NCBI GenBank assembly: GCA_003510215.1
Contig: DOKQ01000061.1
Coordinates: 1-12,189 of the forward strand
Direction of reading: 5' to 3'
Length of the DNA: 12,189 bases
Origin: Erysipelotrichaceae bacterium
Lineage (GTDB): Bacteria > Bacillota_I > Bacilli_A > Erysipelotrichales > Erysipelotrichaceae
Shown here: positions 6,131 to 12,189 of the stretch, piece after piece
Layout: the number at the start of each line of letters is the position of its first letter
Numbering within the stretch: the stretch's first letter is position 1
Translations under genes and position numbers: made by a program
The notes under the pieces: generated by a model
The model's database searches: none
Told to the model about the DNA's origin: nothing
The model's input: only the letters and a program-made list of their open reading frames with translations

Positions 6131-7453
6131 CTATTTAAGTGCAGGCCAGTATCCTTGATTTGCTTCTATCAATGCATCAAGTACTTTGCGAGCTTTTTTA
6201 GCATCAATAACTGTTCGATTTAGTGTTAATGCCATTAACGCTTTCTTGTAGGATCCTTCAAGATAAGCTTCAACCGTTAGACGCTCGTAGGCAAACTGAT
6301 TCTCTATTAATCCTTTGTAGAAGGTCGAAACCTCTCCAACCCCAAAAGCACGCGGACCATTTTTGCCAAGAGTAGCTGCGACTTCGACCATCGCAGAGTC
6401 ACTGACATTTGCGATAAGTCCATCATTCTTCAGAATAACAATGAAAATCTTGTTTCGATTATGTGCGATTGATTCCGCAACTTCAACAATCATGTCACCA
6501 TGAGCGTCATTGTGTACCAGTTTGGAGTCCTTTGTCGTATTTGCGGCTACAATAGCTGCACATTCTTCAAACACCCGCTTTTCGCGGCCCTTCATGACTT
6601 CGACGGCACGAGTATTGATGGGATCCATTTTATGATACTTGTACTCTGGATACAGATAGTACTGTAAATATGTATTTGGCAAGTAGTCTGGAAAATCATC
6701 CAGTATATCCTTAACCATACCGTAGGTGTCTAACCACGATTTATCTCTTTGCTCTGCATCAACAGGTATAAAACCATTCTTAGAGATTTTTTCTCTGATT
6801 AATGGAACATAGTCATTACCGTCTTTATCATAGAGATGAGTGAACCATCCAAAATGATTCAATCCAAAGTAGACAGGTTCCCAGATTTTCTCGTCAACTT
6901 CCATCAATCGCCCATAGGAGCGCAACAGGTTTACTGGCTGATCACATATATTTAAGATTTTCTTGTCTTCAGGAAAGACAAGAGATAATGCATCCGCCAC
7001 GATGGCAGCAGGATTTGTGTAATTAATAATCCAAGCTTCAGGACTGTATGTACGAACATCATTAACAAGCTCAATCATGTCCCGAATCGATCTCATTCCA
7101 TAAGCAAATCCACCAGGGCCACAGGTTTCTTGCCCTATCACTCCTAATGACATGGGTATCTGCTCATCTTTAAGTCGCATAGGGTATCCGCCAGTGCGCA
7201 TTTGACAAAGGATGAAATCCTTATCTTTAAATGCAATCTCTTTGTCTGTCGTGTAAATGAACTTGGTTTCAGGACTTTCTTCTCTAAATTGAATTTCTCC
7301 AGCCTGAGCAACGATTGATTGTCTTTCTTCATCTACATCATAGAGTACAATTTGATCTAACGGAAAAGTTTCCTTATGATTTGTCAGAGATTTTAGTATC
7401 CCTGGTGTCCATGTAGAACCTCCACCTACCAAAACGATTTTAAATTTTTTCAT
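6131..7453 (-). CDS. glvA: 6-phospho-alpha-glucosidase, glycoside hydrolase family 4 (GlvA/MalA-like)
   Basis: Cytosolic enzyme predicted to split maltose 6'-phosphate (or a related phospho-alpha-glucoside) into glucose and glucose 6-phosphate, by the NAD+- and divalent-metal-dependent redox mechanism of family GH4. 440 residues, normal for GlvA. The Rossmann start is IVLVGGGSTWTPGI (6-19); VIGQETCGPGGFAYGMRSI (105-123) and NYTNPAAI (144-151) match GlvA. The metal-binding pair is C170 in NICDQP and H200 in GLNHFGW. D171 is the likely acid and Y262 in NTYLQYYLYP the likely base, by alignment from memory to B. subtilis GlvA. The CD-x-P form marks alpha-specific members (usually CDMP; beta-specific ones have CNVP), but here M is replaced by Q172. 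AAAGGAG lies 7 nt before the ATG; the gene follows the EIICB gene by 12 bp and is surely co-transcribed. Confidence 0.92.
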   Translation of the reverse strand: MKKFKIVLVGGGSTWTPGILKSLTNHKETFPLDQIVLYDVDEERQSIVAQAGEIQFREESPETKFIYTTDKEIAFKDKDFILCQMRTGGYPMRLKDEQIPMSLGVIGQETCGPGGFAYGMRSIRDMIELVNDVRTYSPEAWIINYTNPAAIVADALSLVFPEDKKILNICDQPVNLLRSYGRLMEVDEKIWEPVYFGLNHFGWFTHLYDKDGNDYVPLIREKISKNGFIPVDAEQRDKSWLDTYGMVKDILDDFPDYLPNTYLQYYLYPEYKYHKMDPINTRAVEVMKGREKRVFEECAAIVAANTTKDSKLVHNDAHGDMIVEVAESIAHNRNKIFIVILKNDGLIANVSDSAMVEVAATLGKNGPRAFGVGEVSTFYKGLIENQFAYERLTVEAYLEGSYKKALMALTLNRTVIDAKKARKVLDALIEANQGYWPALK

Positions 7454-7465
7454 GTAACTACTCCT

Positions 7466-9049
7466 TTATTTTAATGAATCTTTAACTGCATTTGATATTT
7501 TTTCAACTTTTGGACCAAAGATTACTTGAATCGATGTTGCTCCAGTTTTAATGATACCCGCCGGTTTTGACTGCATTATGACTGATTCGTCTACCTTCGC
7601 CATATCCTTAAGTTCAACTCGAAGGCGTGTAAAGCAATTGTCAACGGTTTGAATGTTATCCTTACCACCAAGACCTTCAATAATCAAGTTCGCCACTGAA
7701 CTCATATCACTTGGAAGAACGACATCCGATCCTTCAACCAGATTCTCTTCACGACCCGGTGTTTCAACTTTAAATCTGACAATAACATATTTGAATACAT
7801 AATAGTAAGCAAAGAAGAAGATAATACCTAACACTAAGGAGAAGTACCAACGGGTTTCAAATCCTCTGAAGATACCGAAGACGAACAAGTCAATGATTCC
7901 GCCTTGGACATTACCAATACTGACTCCCAAGAAACTGCTTAGCATGAAACTTAATCCTGTCATGATGGCATGGAATAAGAATAGAATCGGCGAAATAAAG
8001 ATAAATGAGAATTCAAGTGGTTCTGTAATTCCAGTTGTAAACGAAGCTGCAACCGCCGCAATCATTAGTGCTTTGACACGACCTTTTGAATCTTCACTGG
8101 CTGTTTGATACATGGCAAGCGCTGCTCCAGGCAAACCAAACATCATCACAGGAATCTTTCCTTGTGCTAAGAAACGTGACGCTTCTCTAAAAATACTGAT
8201 ATCAATATTTGACGTGCTTGCAAGTGCTGCATTGAAGATTTGAAGGCTTCCAATGACTTGATTGCCATCAATCATCGCGGTTCCACCAACAGCTGTAAAG
8301 CGAACTGTCTGATTTAGAATATGGTGAAGACCCGTTGGAATGAGAATACGTTCAAGGAATCCGAAGATAAATGTTCCAAATAATCCTGCTGCTGAAATCA
8401 AGTTTCCTGATCCAACAATAAGATTATTGAATACCGGCCAAATAAAATACGAGGCAAGTGCAATCACAGGAACTGCAACTGTTGTAATAATTGGAACAAA
8501 GCGACGTCCACCAAAGAAGTTGATGGCTGTTGGTAACTCAATTCGATAGAAGTGATTGTGCAACCAGGCGACTGTCAAACCGGAGACAATCCCACCAAAG
8601 ACGTTCATGCGAAGGGTGAAGATCCCCAACACTGACTCATATTTAGATGATTCAAGCAATGCATCATAATTGCTCATACCATTTTCCATAAGTGCAGCCA
8701 CTGTTGTATTCGCTGCAGTAATTCCAGCGACTTGTAAGATGTAGTTCAATGTTACATGGAATACCAAGAAACCAATAACGGATGCAAACGCGGCTGTAGG
8801 CTTCTCATCTTTGGAAAGTCCAATAGCTACGGCAACTGCAAATAAGATTGGTAAGTTGCCAAAAAGTGTTCCAGCAAGTCTACGTACAAATCCAATAGCA
8901 AGTTGGAGTTGGGTCATCTCGATAAAGGATGCACCTACAATATTCGGGTTTTGGAGTGCTGCCGCAATTCCTAAAAATAGACCTGCTGCCGCAATGATGG
9001 AGATAGGCATCATCAATGCCTTACCTAACTTCTGCATATAATCTTTCAT
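7466..9049 (-). CDS. malX: PTS maltose/glucose-type EIICB component (MalX-like)
   Basis: Membrane permease and phosphotransfer protein that imports and phosphorylates a sugar, 527 residues, close to E. coli MalX (530). The EIIC domain (~1-420) has about ten hydrophobic segments and the GITEPLEF signature (340-347). FGGRRFVPII (179-188), ASRFLAQGKIP (290-300), FGLPGAALAMY (304-314) and IGNVQGGIIDLFVFGI (378-393) resemble MalX most. After the linker VETPGREEN, the EIIB domain (~445-527) carries VDNCFTRLR with C472 as the phosphorylated cysteine. There is no EIIA domain and no EIIA gene nearby, so a glucose-type EIIA in trans is needed. Maltose as substrate is inferred from the GH4 partner; glucose or another alpha-glucoside is possible. 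AAAGGGG lies 7 nt before the ATG. Confidence 0.91.
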   Translation of the reverse strand: MKDYMQKLGKALMMPISIIAAAGLFLGIAAALQNPNIVGASFIEMTQLQLAIGFVRRLAGTLFGNLPILFAVAVAIGLSKDEKPTAAFASVIGFLVFHVTLNYILQVAGITAANTTVAALMENGMSNYDALLESSKYESVLGIFTLRMNVFGGIVSGLTVAWLHNHFYRIELPTAINFFGGRRFVPIITTVAVPVIALASYFIWPVFNNLIVGSGNLISAAGLFGTFIFGFLERILIPTGLHHILNQTVRFTAVGGTAMIDGNQVIGSLQIFNAALASTSNIDISIFREASRFLAQGKIPVMMFGLPGAALAMYQTASEDSKGRVKALMIAAVAASFTTGITEPLEFSFIFISPILFLFHAIMTGLSFMLSSFLGVSIGNVQGGIIDLFVFGIFRGFETRWYFSLVLGIIFFFAYYYVFKYVIVRFKVETPGREENLVEGSDVVLPSDMSSVANLIIEGLGGKDNIQTVDNCFTRLRVELKDMAKVDESVIMQSKPAGIIKTGATSIQVIFGPKVEKISNAVKDSLK

Positions 9050-9076
9050 AACATTACCCCTTTCGTAACTGCCTTC

Positions 9077-9105
9077 ATTCTATCCACAATTTACTATTCT
9101 AACAA
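9077..9105 (-). promoter_or_regulatory. Candidate promoter of the EIICB-GH4 operon
   Basis: On the minus strand, TTGTTA (9105-9100, 4 of 6) and TAGAAT (9082-9077, 5 of 6) are spaced by 17 bp, giving a leader of about 20-25 nt before the ATG at 9049. A short inverted repeat CTATT-n5-AATAG (9094-9108) overlaps the -35 and could be part of an operator for the RpiR regulator. An overlapping TGTTAGAAT extended -10 is an alternative with a start about 23 bp further upstream. Confidence 0.5.
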
Positions 9106-9144
9106 TAGATATGGGCCGTTCTGTCAGGTAATACACAAATTGAA

Positions 9145-9169
9145 AAAAATCCACAAAATGTAGATTTTT
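9145..9169 (-). terminator. Terminator-like hairpin at the end of rpiR
   Basis: In the minus-strand RNA, AAAAAUCUACA pairs with UGUGGAUUUUU around a UUU loop (11 pairs including one G·U), followed by two more U. It overlaps the rpiR stop codon. The stem is A+U-rich with only two G-C pairs, so it is probably a leaky terminator or attenuator. It separates rpiR from the EIICB-GH4 transcript 118 bp away. Confidence 0.5.
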
Positions 9170-9929
9170 AAACATGTTTTTTACTTTCAATCTTTTTATT
9201 CGTAAGTACAACATACGCCTGAAAAATTTCGGCTAGGATATAGGAGAAGCTAATTCGATGCGTTACATCAATACCACCAATATAAATGGGATCTACCATT
9301 CCATACAACTGAATATCAGATATCTTACTGATTCGATTCTGACTAAGTCCCGTTAAGGAGATGACCTTTGCTCCTTGCTGCTTCGCAATATAGCTTGCCT
9401 TGACTGGTTGTTCAGTTTCACCAGAAACACTGACAATAATTACAGCGTCCCTTTCACTAAGTTTTCGCGCATTGAAATACATTACATGTGGGTCTGTATA
9501 TAAGTAAATGTCCTTACCAATATGTTGTAATCTCATGACAAGTTCCTGTGCACTGATTCTAGAAAGTCCCATGGCTAAGACAATGATTTTCTCGGCAGTA
9601 TCGATAATTCTCGCAACATCCTCTACGGTTTGCATACTTAACAACGTCTTGGTTTTTACAATCAAATGATCGATACTCATGGTCGGTGTTGCTGTATTGC
9701 CTTCAGACAATTCAAGACGAATCGCCATTTTCAACTCACTGTATCCACTAAATCCAAGTTTTTTACACATGCGCAAAATCGTATTTGGAGCCACGAACTG
9801 AGTATCTGCCAGTTCCTGTATCGTCATGTTTGCCACTGTATCAATATTTGCTACCAAAAATTGAACAATTTTTCTCTCTGTTCCATTCAGAACATCATCG
9901 TTTTCCCAGATGCGATTTACAAATTTCAT
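9168..9929 (-). CDS. MurR/RpiR family transcriptional regulator (HTH plus SIS domain)
   Basis: Predicted sugar-phosphate-responsive regulator of the adjacent PTS operon, 253 residues. The N-terminal HTH_6 domain covers ~1-77, with the recognition region TIQELADTQFVAPNTILRMC (36-55) and KLGFSGYSELK (57-67). The C-terminal SIS domain covers ~105-240; VSVSGETE (167-174) is the usual phosphosugar-binding Ser/Gly loop. GAGG lies 7 nt before the ATG and a good promoter lies just upstream. In B. subtilis the related malA-glvR-malP operon is controlled by GlvR, also an RpiR-family protein acting as activator, so a similar role for this gene is plausible. Activator or repressor cannot be told from sequence. 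Here the regulator precedes the EIICB gene by 118 bp with a hairpin between, unlike the B. subtilis order. Confidence 0.9.
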   Translation of the reverse strand: MKFVNRIWENDDVLNGTERKIVQFLVANIDTVANMTIQELADTQFVAPNTILRMCKKLGFSGYSELKMAIRLELSEGNTATPTMSIDHLIVKTKTLLSMQTVEDVARIIDTAEKIIVLAMGLSRISAQELVMRLQHIGKDIYLYTDPHVMYFNARKLSERDAVIIVSVSGETEQPVKASYIAKQQGAKVISLTGLSQNRISKISDIQLYGMVDPIYIGGIDVTHRISFSYILAEIFQAYVVLTNKKIESKKHV

Positions 9930-9950
9930 ATATTTACCTCATACATTTAA

Positions 9951-9979
9951 AGTATAAAGAAGATTAAAGTCATTTTCAA
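9951..9979 (-). promoter_or_regulatory. Promoter of the rpiR-family gene
   Basis: On the minus strand TTGAAA (9979-9974, 5 of 6) and TATACT (9956-9951, 5 of 6) are spaced by exactly 17 bp. The predicted start near 9944 gives a very short leader of about 15 nt that just contains the GAGG ribosome binding site. It is the best sigma-A-type match in the window. Confidence 0.65.
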
Positions 9980-10001
9980 TGCTTAATTTCGGGCAGACAT
10001 C

Positions 10002-10030
10002 TTAACAAACTCACTTAAAAACGGTAGAAC
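10002..10030 (+). promoter_or_regulatory. Weak candidate promoter of the PAS-GGDEF-HD-GYP gene
   Basis: TTAACA (10002-10007, 5 of 6) and TAGAAC (10025-10030, 4 of 6) with 17-bp spacing would start transcription just upstream of the AAAAAGGGG ribosome binding site, leaving a leader of about 14 nt. The -10 is poor, so this is tentative. The gene could instead use a promoter further upstream, overlapping that of rpiR. Confidence 0.3.
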
Positions 10031-10050
10031 AAAATAAAAAGGGGAATCAT

Positions 10051-11448
10051 ATGAATGTTAATCACCCGAAAAGAAAGTGGTTTGATTTAGCAAGTCAGTG
10101 GCTAACGAGCAAACTGGTTGTTGATTCGAAACAGGATAAATCAACTTTGGACTACTGGAAACAGCAGATTTTTATCATTGCCATTTCTGTCTATTTAATT
10201 GGCGGAATCCCACTCATGTTCCTTGGTTCCTATTTGTTCTATCAGGATGGATTGATTATCTATGGATTCGTTCAAGCCACACTAGCCATCATTACAGGCA
10301 TCATCTTGATAAACAAACATAATTCAGAGCAATCCCGATCCTTTGTTTTACTCATTTTTCTGCTTCTGGTAAGTTTTGCGGTTATTTTTATGGCTGCTCT
10401 ATCAAGTGCAGGGATGATCCTTCTTTTGGCTACCCTATTTCTAGCTTCGCTGATGCTTGAGCCACAGTCGTTACGTTATTTCTTCGGGTTAAATCTTCTT
10501 ATCTCCCTTTATGTCACGATTTTTCTTTATGCAGGATACTTTGATTCACTCGCGATTGTTGACTATAAACGGGTATGGCTACTACATATTCTTGTGACAC
10601 AAACAACAGGGATTGGCTTTTCTCTGATTGTGGTTCACATGCACAGAAATCTAAACCATCAGAATCAACAGATGATGAAATCCATTATATCAAGTCAGAT
10701 GAATCAGCATCGATTTCAATCTGCGATTGCCAACTCTCCAGTACCTTCCATTGTATACAAAGAATCCGGTGAAATAGTTTCGCTTAACCCATCCTGGGAA
10801 AAAACGATTGGATATTCCTTAGAAGATATGCCATCACTGCAAGTGTGGCTTGCTCACTCACTTCAGACAGATAAACAAGAAAGTCAAGCCATCTTTGAAC
10901 AGCTAGTTTCAACGAAGGATAATCATTTTGATGGGATTTTGACACTTAAAATAATGTCAGGATCTGATATTTATCTTGCATTCTATACTTCAAATATTGG
11001 CGAAGATGCAACGGGCTCAAATTTACTTCTATCGGTTGGTATTGATCTGACGGAACAGTTAAAAGCAGAAGAACTGTATAACTCAATTATCGAGACCACA
11101 TCCGATGGATTCTTCCTTTTAGACAAACACGGAAGAATTATCAATGTGAATGCCACAGCCTGTACCATGCTAGGTTATAGCAAAGAAACATTCATCGGCC
11201 GATTCATTACCGATTTTGATTCAGGCAATCAGCACCATGTACGTAATCAATTGCAAAAAGTCATCGAACTTAAACATCACCGATTCGAGTCCACTCACAA
11301 GCGCAAGGATGGATATACCCTTGTGATGGATATCAATGCCAGTGTGATACAAACGGATGACTTTATATCTTCCTTTTTATTCGTGATGTTACAGATAAGA
11401 ACAGGCAGGTTGAAGAAATCCTCTATATTTCTACTCATGACTCCTTGA
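10051..11448 (+). CDS. Membrane-bound PAS-PAS sensor part of a GGDEF/HD-GYP protein (5' part, frameshifted)
   Basis: N-terminal sensor portion of a cyclic-di-GMP signalling protein; the ORF ends early at 465 residues. Residues 1-37 are cytosolic. Six hydrophobic segments follow at about 38-64, 68-88, 97-115, 118-136, 143-163 and 174-196. A helical linker (197-221) leads to PAS1 (~222-335, NSPVPSIVYKESGEIVSLNP) and PAS2 (~341-445, with TTSDGFFLLDKHGRIINVN and CTMLGYSKETFIG). The last ~22 residues after SSFLF do not fit PAS and are out of frame. The -1 frame continues with IRDVTDKNRQ, the normal PAS-to-GGDEF junction. One extra T in the T5 run at 11374-11378 would join the two parts. AAGGGG lies 6 nt before the ATG; the gene is divergent from rpiR. 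Ligand unknown. Confidence 0.85.
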   Translation: MNVNHPKRKWFDLASQWLTSKLVVDSKQDKSTLDYWKQQIFIIAISVYLIGGIPLMFLGSYLFYQDGLIIYGFVQATLAIITGIILINKHNSEQSRSFVLLIFLLLVSFAVIFMAALSSAGMILLLATLFLASLMLEPQSLRYFFGLNLLISLYVTIFLYAGYFDSLAIVDYKRVWLLHILVTQTTGIGFSLIVVHMHRNLNHQNQQMMKSIISSQMNQHRFQSAIANSPVPSIVYKESGEIVSLNPSWEKTIGYSLEDMPSLQVWLAHSLQTDKQESQAIFEQLVSTKDNHFDGILTLKIMSGSDIYLAFYTSNIGEDATGSNLLLSVGIDLTEQLKAEELYNSIIETTSDGFFLLDKHGRIINVNATACTMLGYSKETFIGRFITDFDSGNQHHVRNQLQKVIELKHHRFESTHKRKDGYTLVMDINASVIQTDDFISSFLFVMLQIRTGRLKKSSIFLLMTP

Positions 11449-12189
11449 CTGACACATACAACCGCCATTTTCTGCAATCTTTTTTACACAATCTCCCCTA
11501 TGACCATCATCCATTTTCCCTTATGATCTTTGATATCAATGGAATCAAACTCGTCAACGATTCTATGGGATTTGACTACGGAGATTTCCTGATTACTGAA
11601 TTTTCTTCGATACTAAAGCAATGTATCAAAGAATCAGATATTATGGCTCGCAGTGGTGGAAGTGAGTTTATGGTTTATGTTCACCATTCGACTCAAGAGA
11701 TGGTTAAAGAAATTCTAGATCAAATTCGCTTACGCATAGATGCATTCAATGCTCAAAAATCAAAACCGTTGGAACAATTAAGTATCAGTTATGGGTATGC
11801 ACATCAGTATCAGGCAAAAAACATCCTGGATTTACAAACCAAAGCACAACAACATCTAACCAGTAATAAACTCTCTGAAAAGCGAAGTTTACGAAATGCC
11901 TTACTCAACTCGATTGTTACAACTCTGGCTGAAAAGAGTCATGAAACCAAGGAACATGCAACTCGTCTCAGTGATTTGTGTGTAGCCATGGGTGAAAAAC
12001 TGCATCTGGCTGAACATCACATCAGCGAACTTAAGATCTTATCCATTCTTCATGATATAGGTAAAATCGGTATCCCTGAAAGTGTTCTAAACAAACCAGG
12101 ACCTCTTACCCCTGATGAATGGGAAGTTATGAAGAAACATCCCGAAATTGGCTATCGGATTGCCTTGGCTTCTGGTGAGCTGGAGCGTG
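11379..12189 (+). CDS. Degenerate GGDEF plus HD-GYP domain, continuation of the PAS protein in the -1 frame (partial at window edge)
   Basis: This frame is open from just after a TGA at 11358-11360 to the right edge; coordinates begin where the PAS sequence resumes (IRDVTDKNRQ). It has no ribosome binding site or plausible start, so it is the 3' part of the preceding gene. The GGDEF domain follows (~11424-11850) with THDSLTDTYNRHF and FDINGIKLVND, but the active-site motif is GGSEF (11655-11669), with Ser for the catalytic Asp/Glu; diguanylate cyclase activity is doubtful. An HD-GYP domain begins near 11911, with H in EHATRLSDLC, the metal motif HDIGK (12051-12065), GIPESVLNKPGPLTPDEW and KKHPEIGYRIA. 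These residues are intact, so c-di-GMP phosphodiesterase activity is plausible; the GYP loop itself lies beyond the window. Either a pseudogene, a sequencing error, or a recoded gene. Confidence 0.82.
   Translation, partial: MRDVTDKNRQVEEILYISTHDSLTDTYNRHFLQSFLHNLPYDHHPFSLMIFDINGIKLVNDSMGFDYGDFLITEFSSILKQCIKESDIMARSGGSEFMVYVHHSTQEMVKEILDQIRLRIDAFNAQKSKPLEQLSISYGYAHQYQAKNILDLQTKAQQHLTSNKLSEKRSLRNALLNSIVTTLAEKSHETKEHATRLSDLCVAMGEKLHLAEHHISELKILSILHDIGKIGIPESVLNKPGPLTPDEWEVMKKHPEIGYRIALASGELER

Noticed and set aside
10016..10029. cre-like TAAAAACGGTAGAA upstream of the PAS-GGDEF-HD-GYP gene
   Set aside because: Two mismatches to the consensus in A-rich sequence; too weak to report as a site.
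1..12189. Whole-window look for CRISPR, tRNA, rRNA, insertion sequences, phage or toxin-antitoxin genes
   Set aside because: No repeated spacer array, no cloverleaf or rRNA-like stretch noticed, no transposase or integrase translation; gene density is normal and the genes belong to familiar metabolic families.

Overview
The window looks like the chromosome of a low-G+C Gram-positive bacterium (Bacillota). Composition appears to be around 40% G+C by eye (not computed). Supporting signs are strong AGGAGG-type ribosome binding sites before most genes, a Gram-positive lipoprotein signal on the solute-binding protein, a CcpA-type cre-like site, and gene families typical of Firmicutes. Erysipelotrichia or a related class is possible, but the sequence alone does not fix the taxon. 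I see no rRNA, tRNA, insertion sequence, CRISPR array or phage gene.

Layout. (1) 1-5392, minus strand: a complete-order oppA-oppB-oppC-oppD-oppF operon for a peptide/nickel-type ABC importer. oppF runs off the left edge. A strong hairpin sits between oppA and oppB. A TGnTATAAT promoter precedes oppA, with a cre-like site on its -35. (2) 5393-5650: divergent intergenic region carrying the oppA promoter, the cre-like site, a 10-bp spaced inverted repeat and a -10 box for the next gene. (3) 5651-6100, plus strand: a small YhcH/YjgK/YiaL-family protein. It ends in a bidirectional terminator hairpin shared with the next operon. (4) 6131-9929, minus strand: an RpiR-family regulator, then a MalX-type PTS EIICB, then a GlvA-type family-4 phospho-alpha-glucosidase. 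This is a rearranged relative of the B. subtilis malA-glvR-malP set. The regulator has its own promoter and a terminator-like hairpin at its stop codon, and the PTS-glucosidase pair has a separate promoter. (5) 10051-12189, plus strand: a large membrane-bound 6TM-PAS-PAS-GGDEF-HD-GYP cyclic-di-GMP signalling protein. It is split by a -1 frameshift at a T5 run and cut by the right edge. Its GGDEF motif is degenerate (GGSEF).

How the genes work together: the EIICB would import and phosphorylate maltose or a related alpha-glucoside, and the GH4 enzyme would split the 6'-phosphate into glucose and glucose 6-phosphate. No EIIA is encoded here, so a glucose-type EIIA must come from elsewhere. The RpiR protein probably senses the sugar phosphate. 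The cre-like site suggests the neighbouring Opp transporter is shut off when good sugars are present. The c-di-GMP protein is divergent from rpiR, and no functional link is visible beyond adjacency. Nothing here is clearly a new biological system. The most notable items are the frameshifted degenerate-GGDEF/HD-GYP gene, the CDQP variant in the glucosidase, and the regulatory architecture of the oppA-yhcH divergent region.
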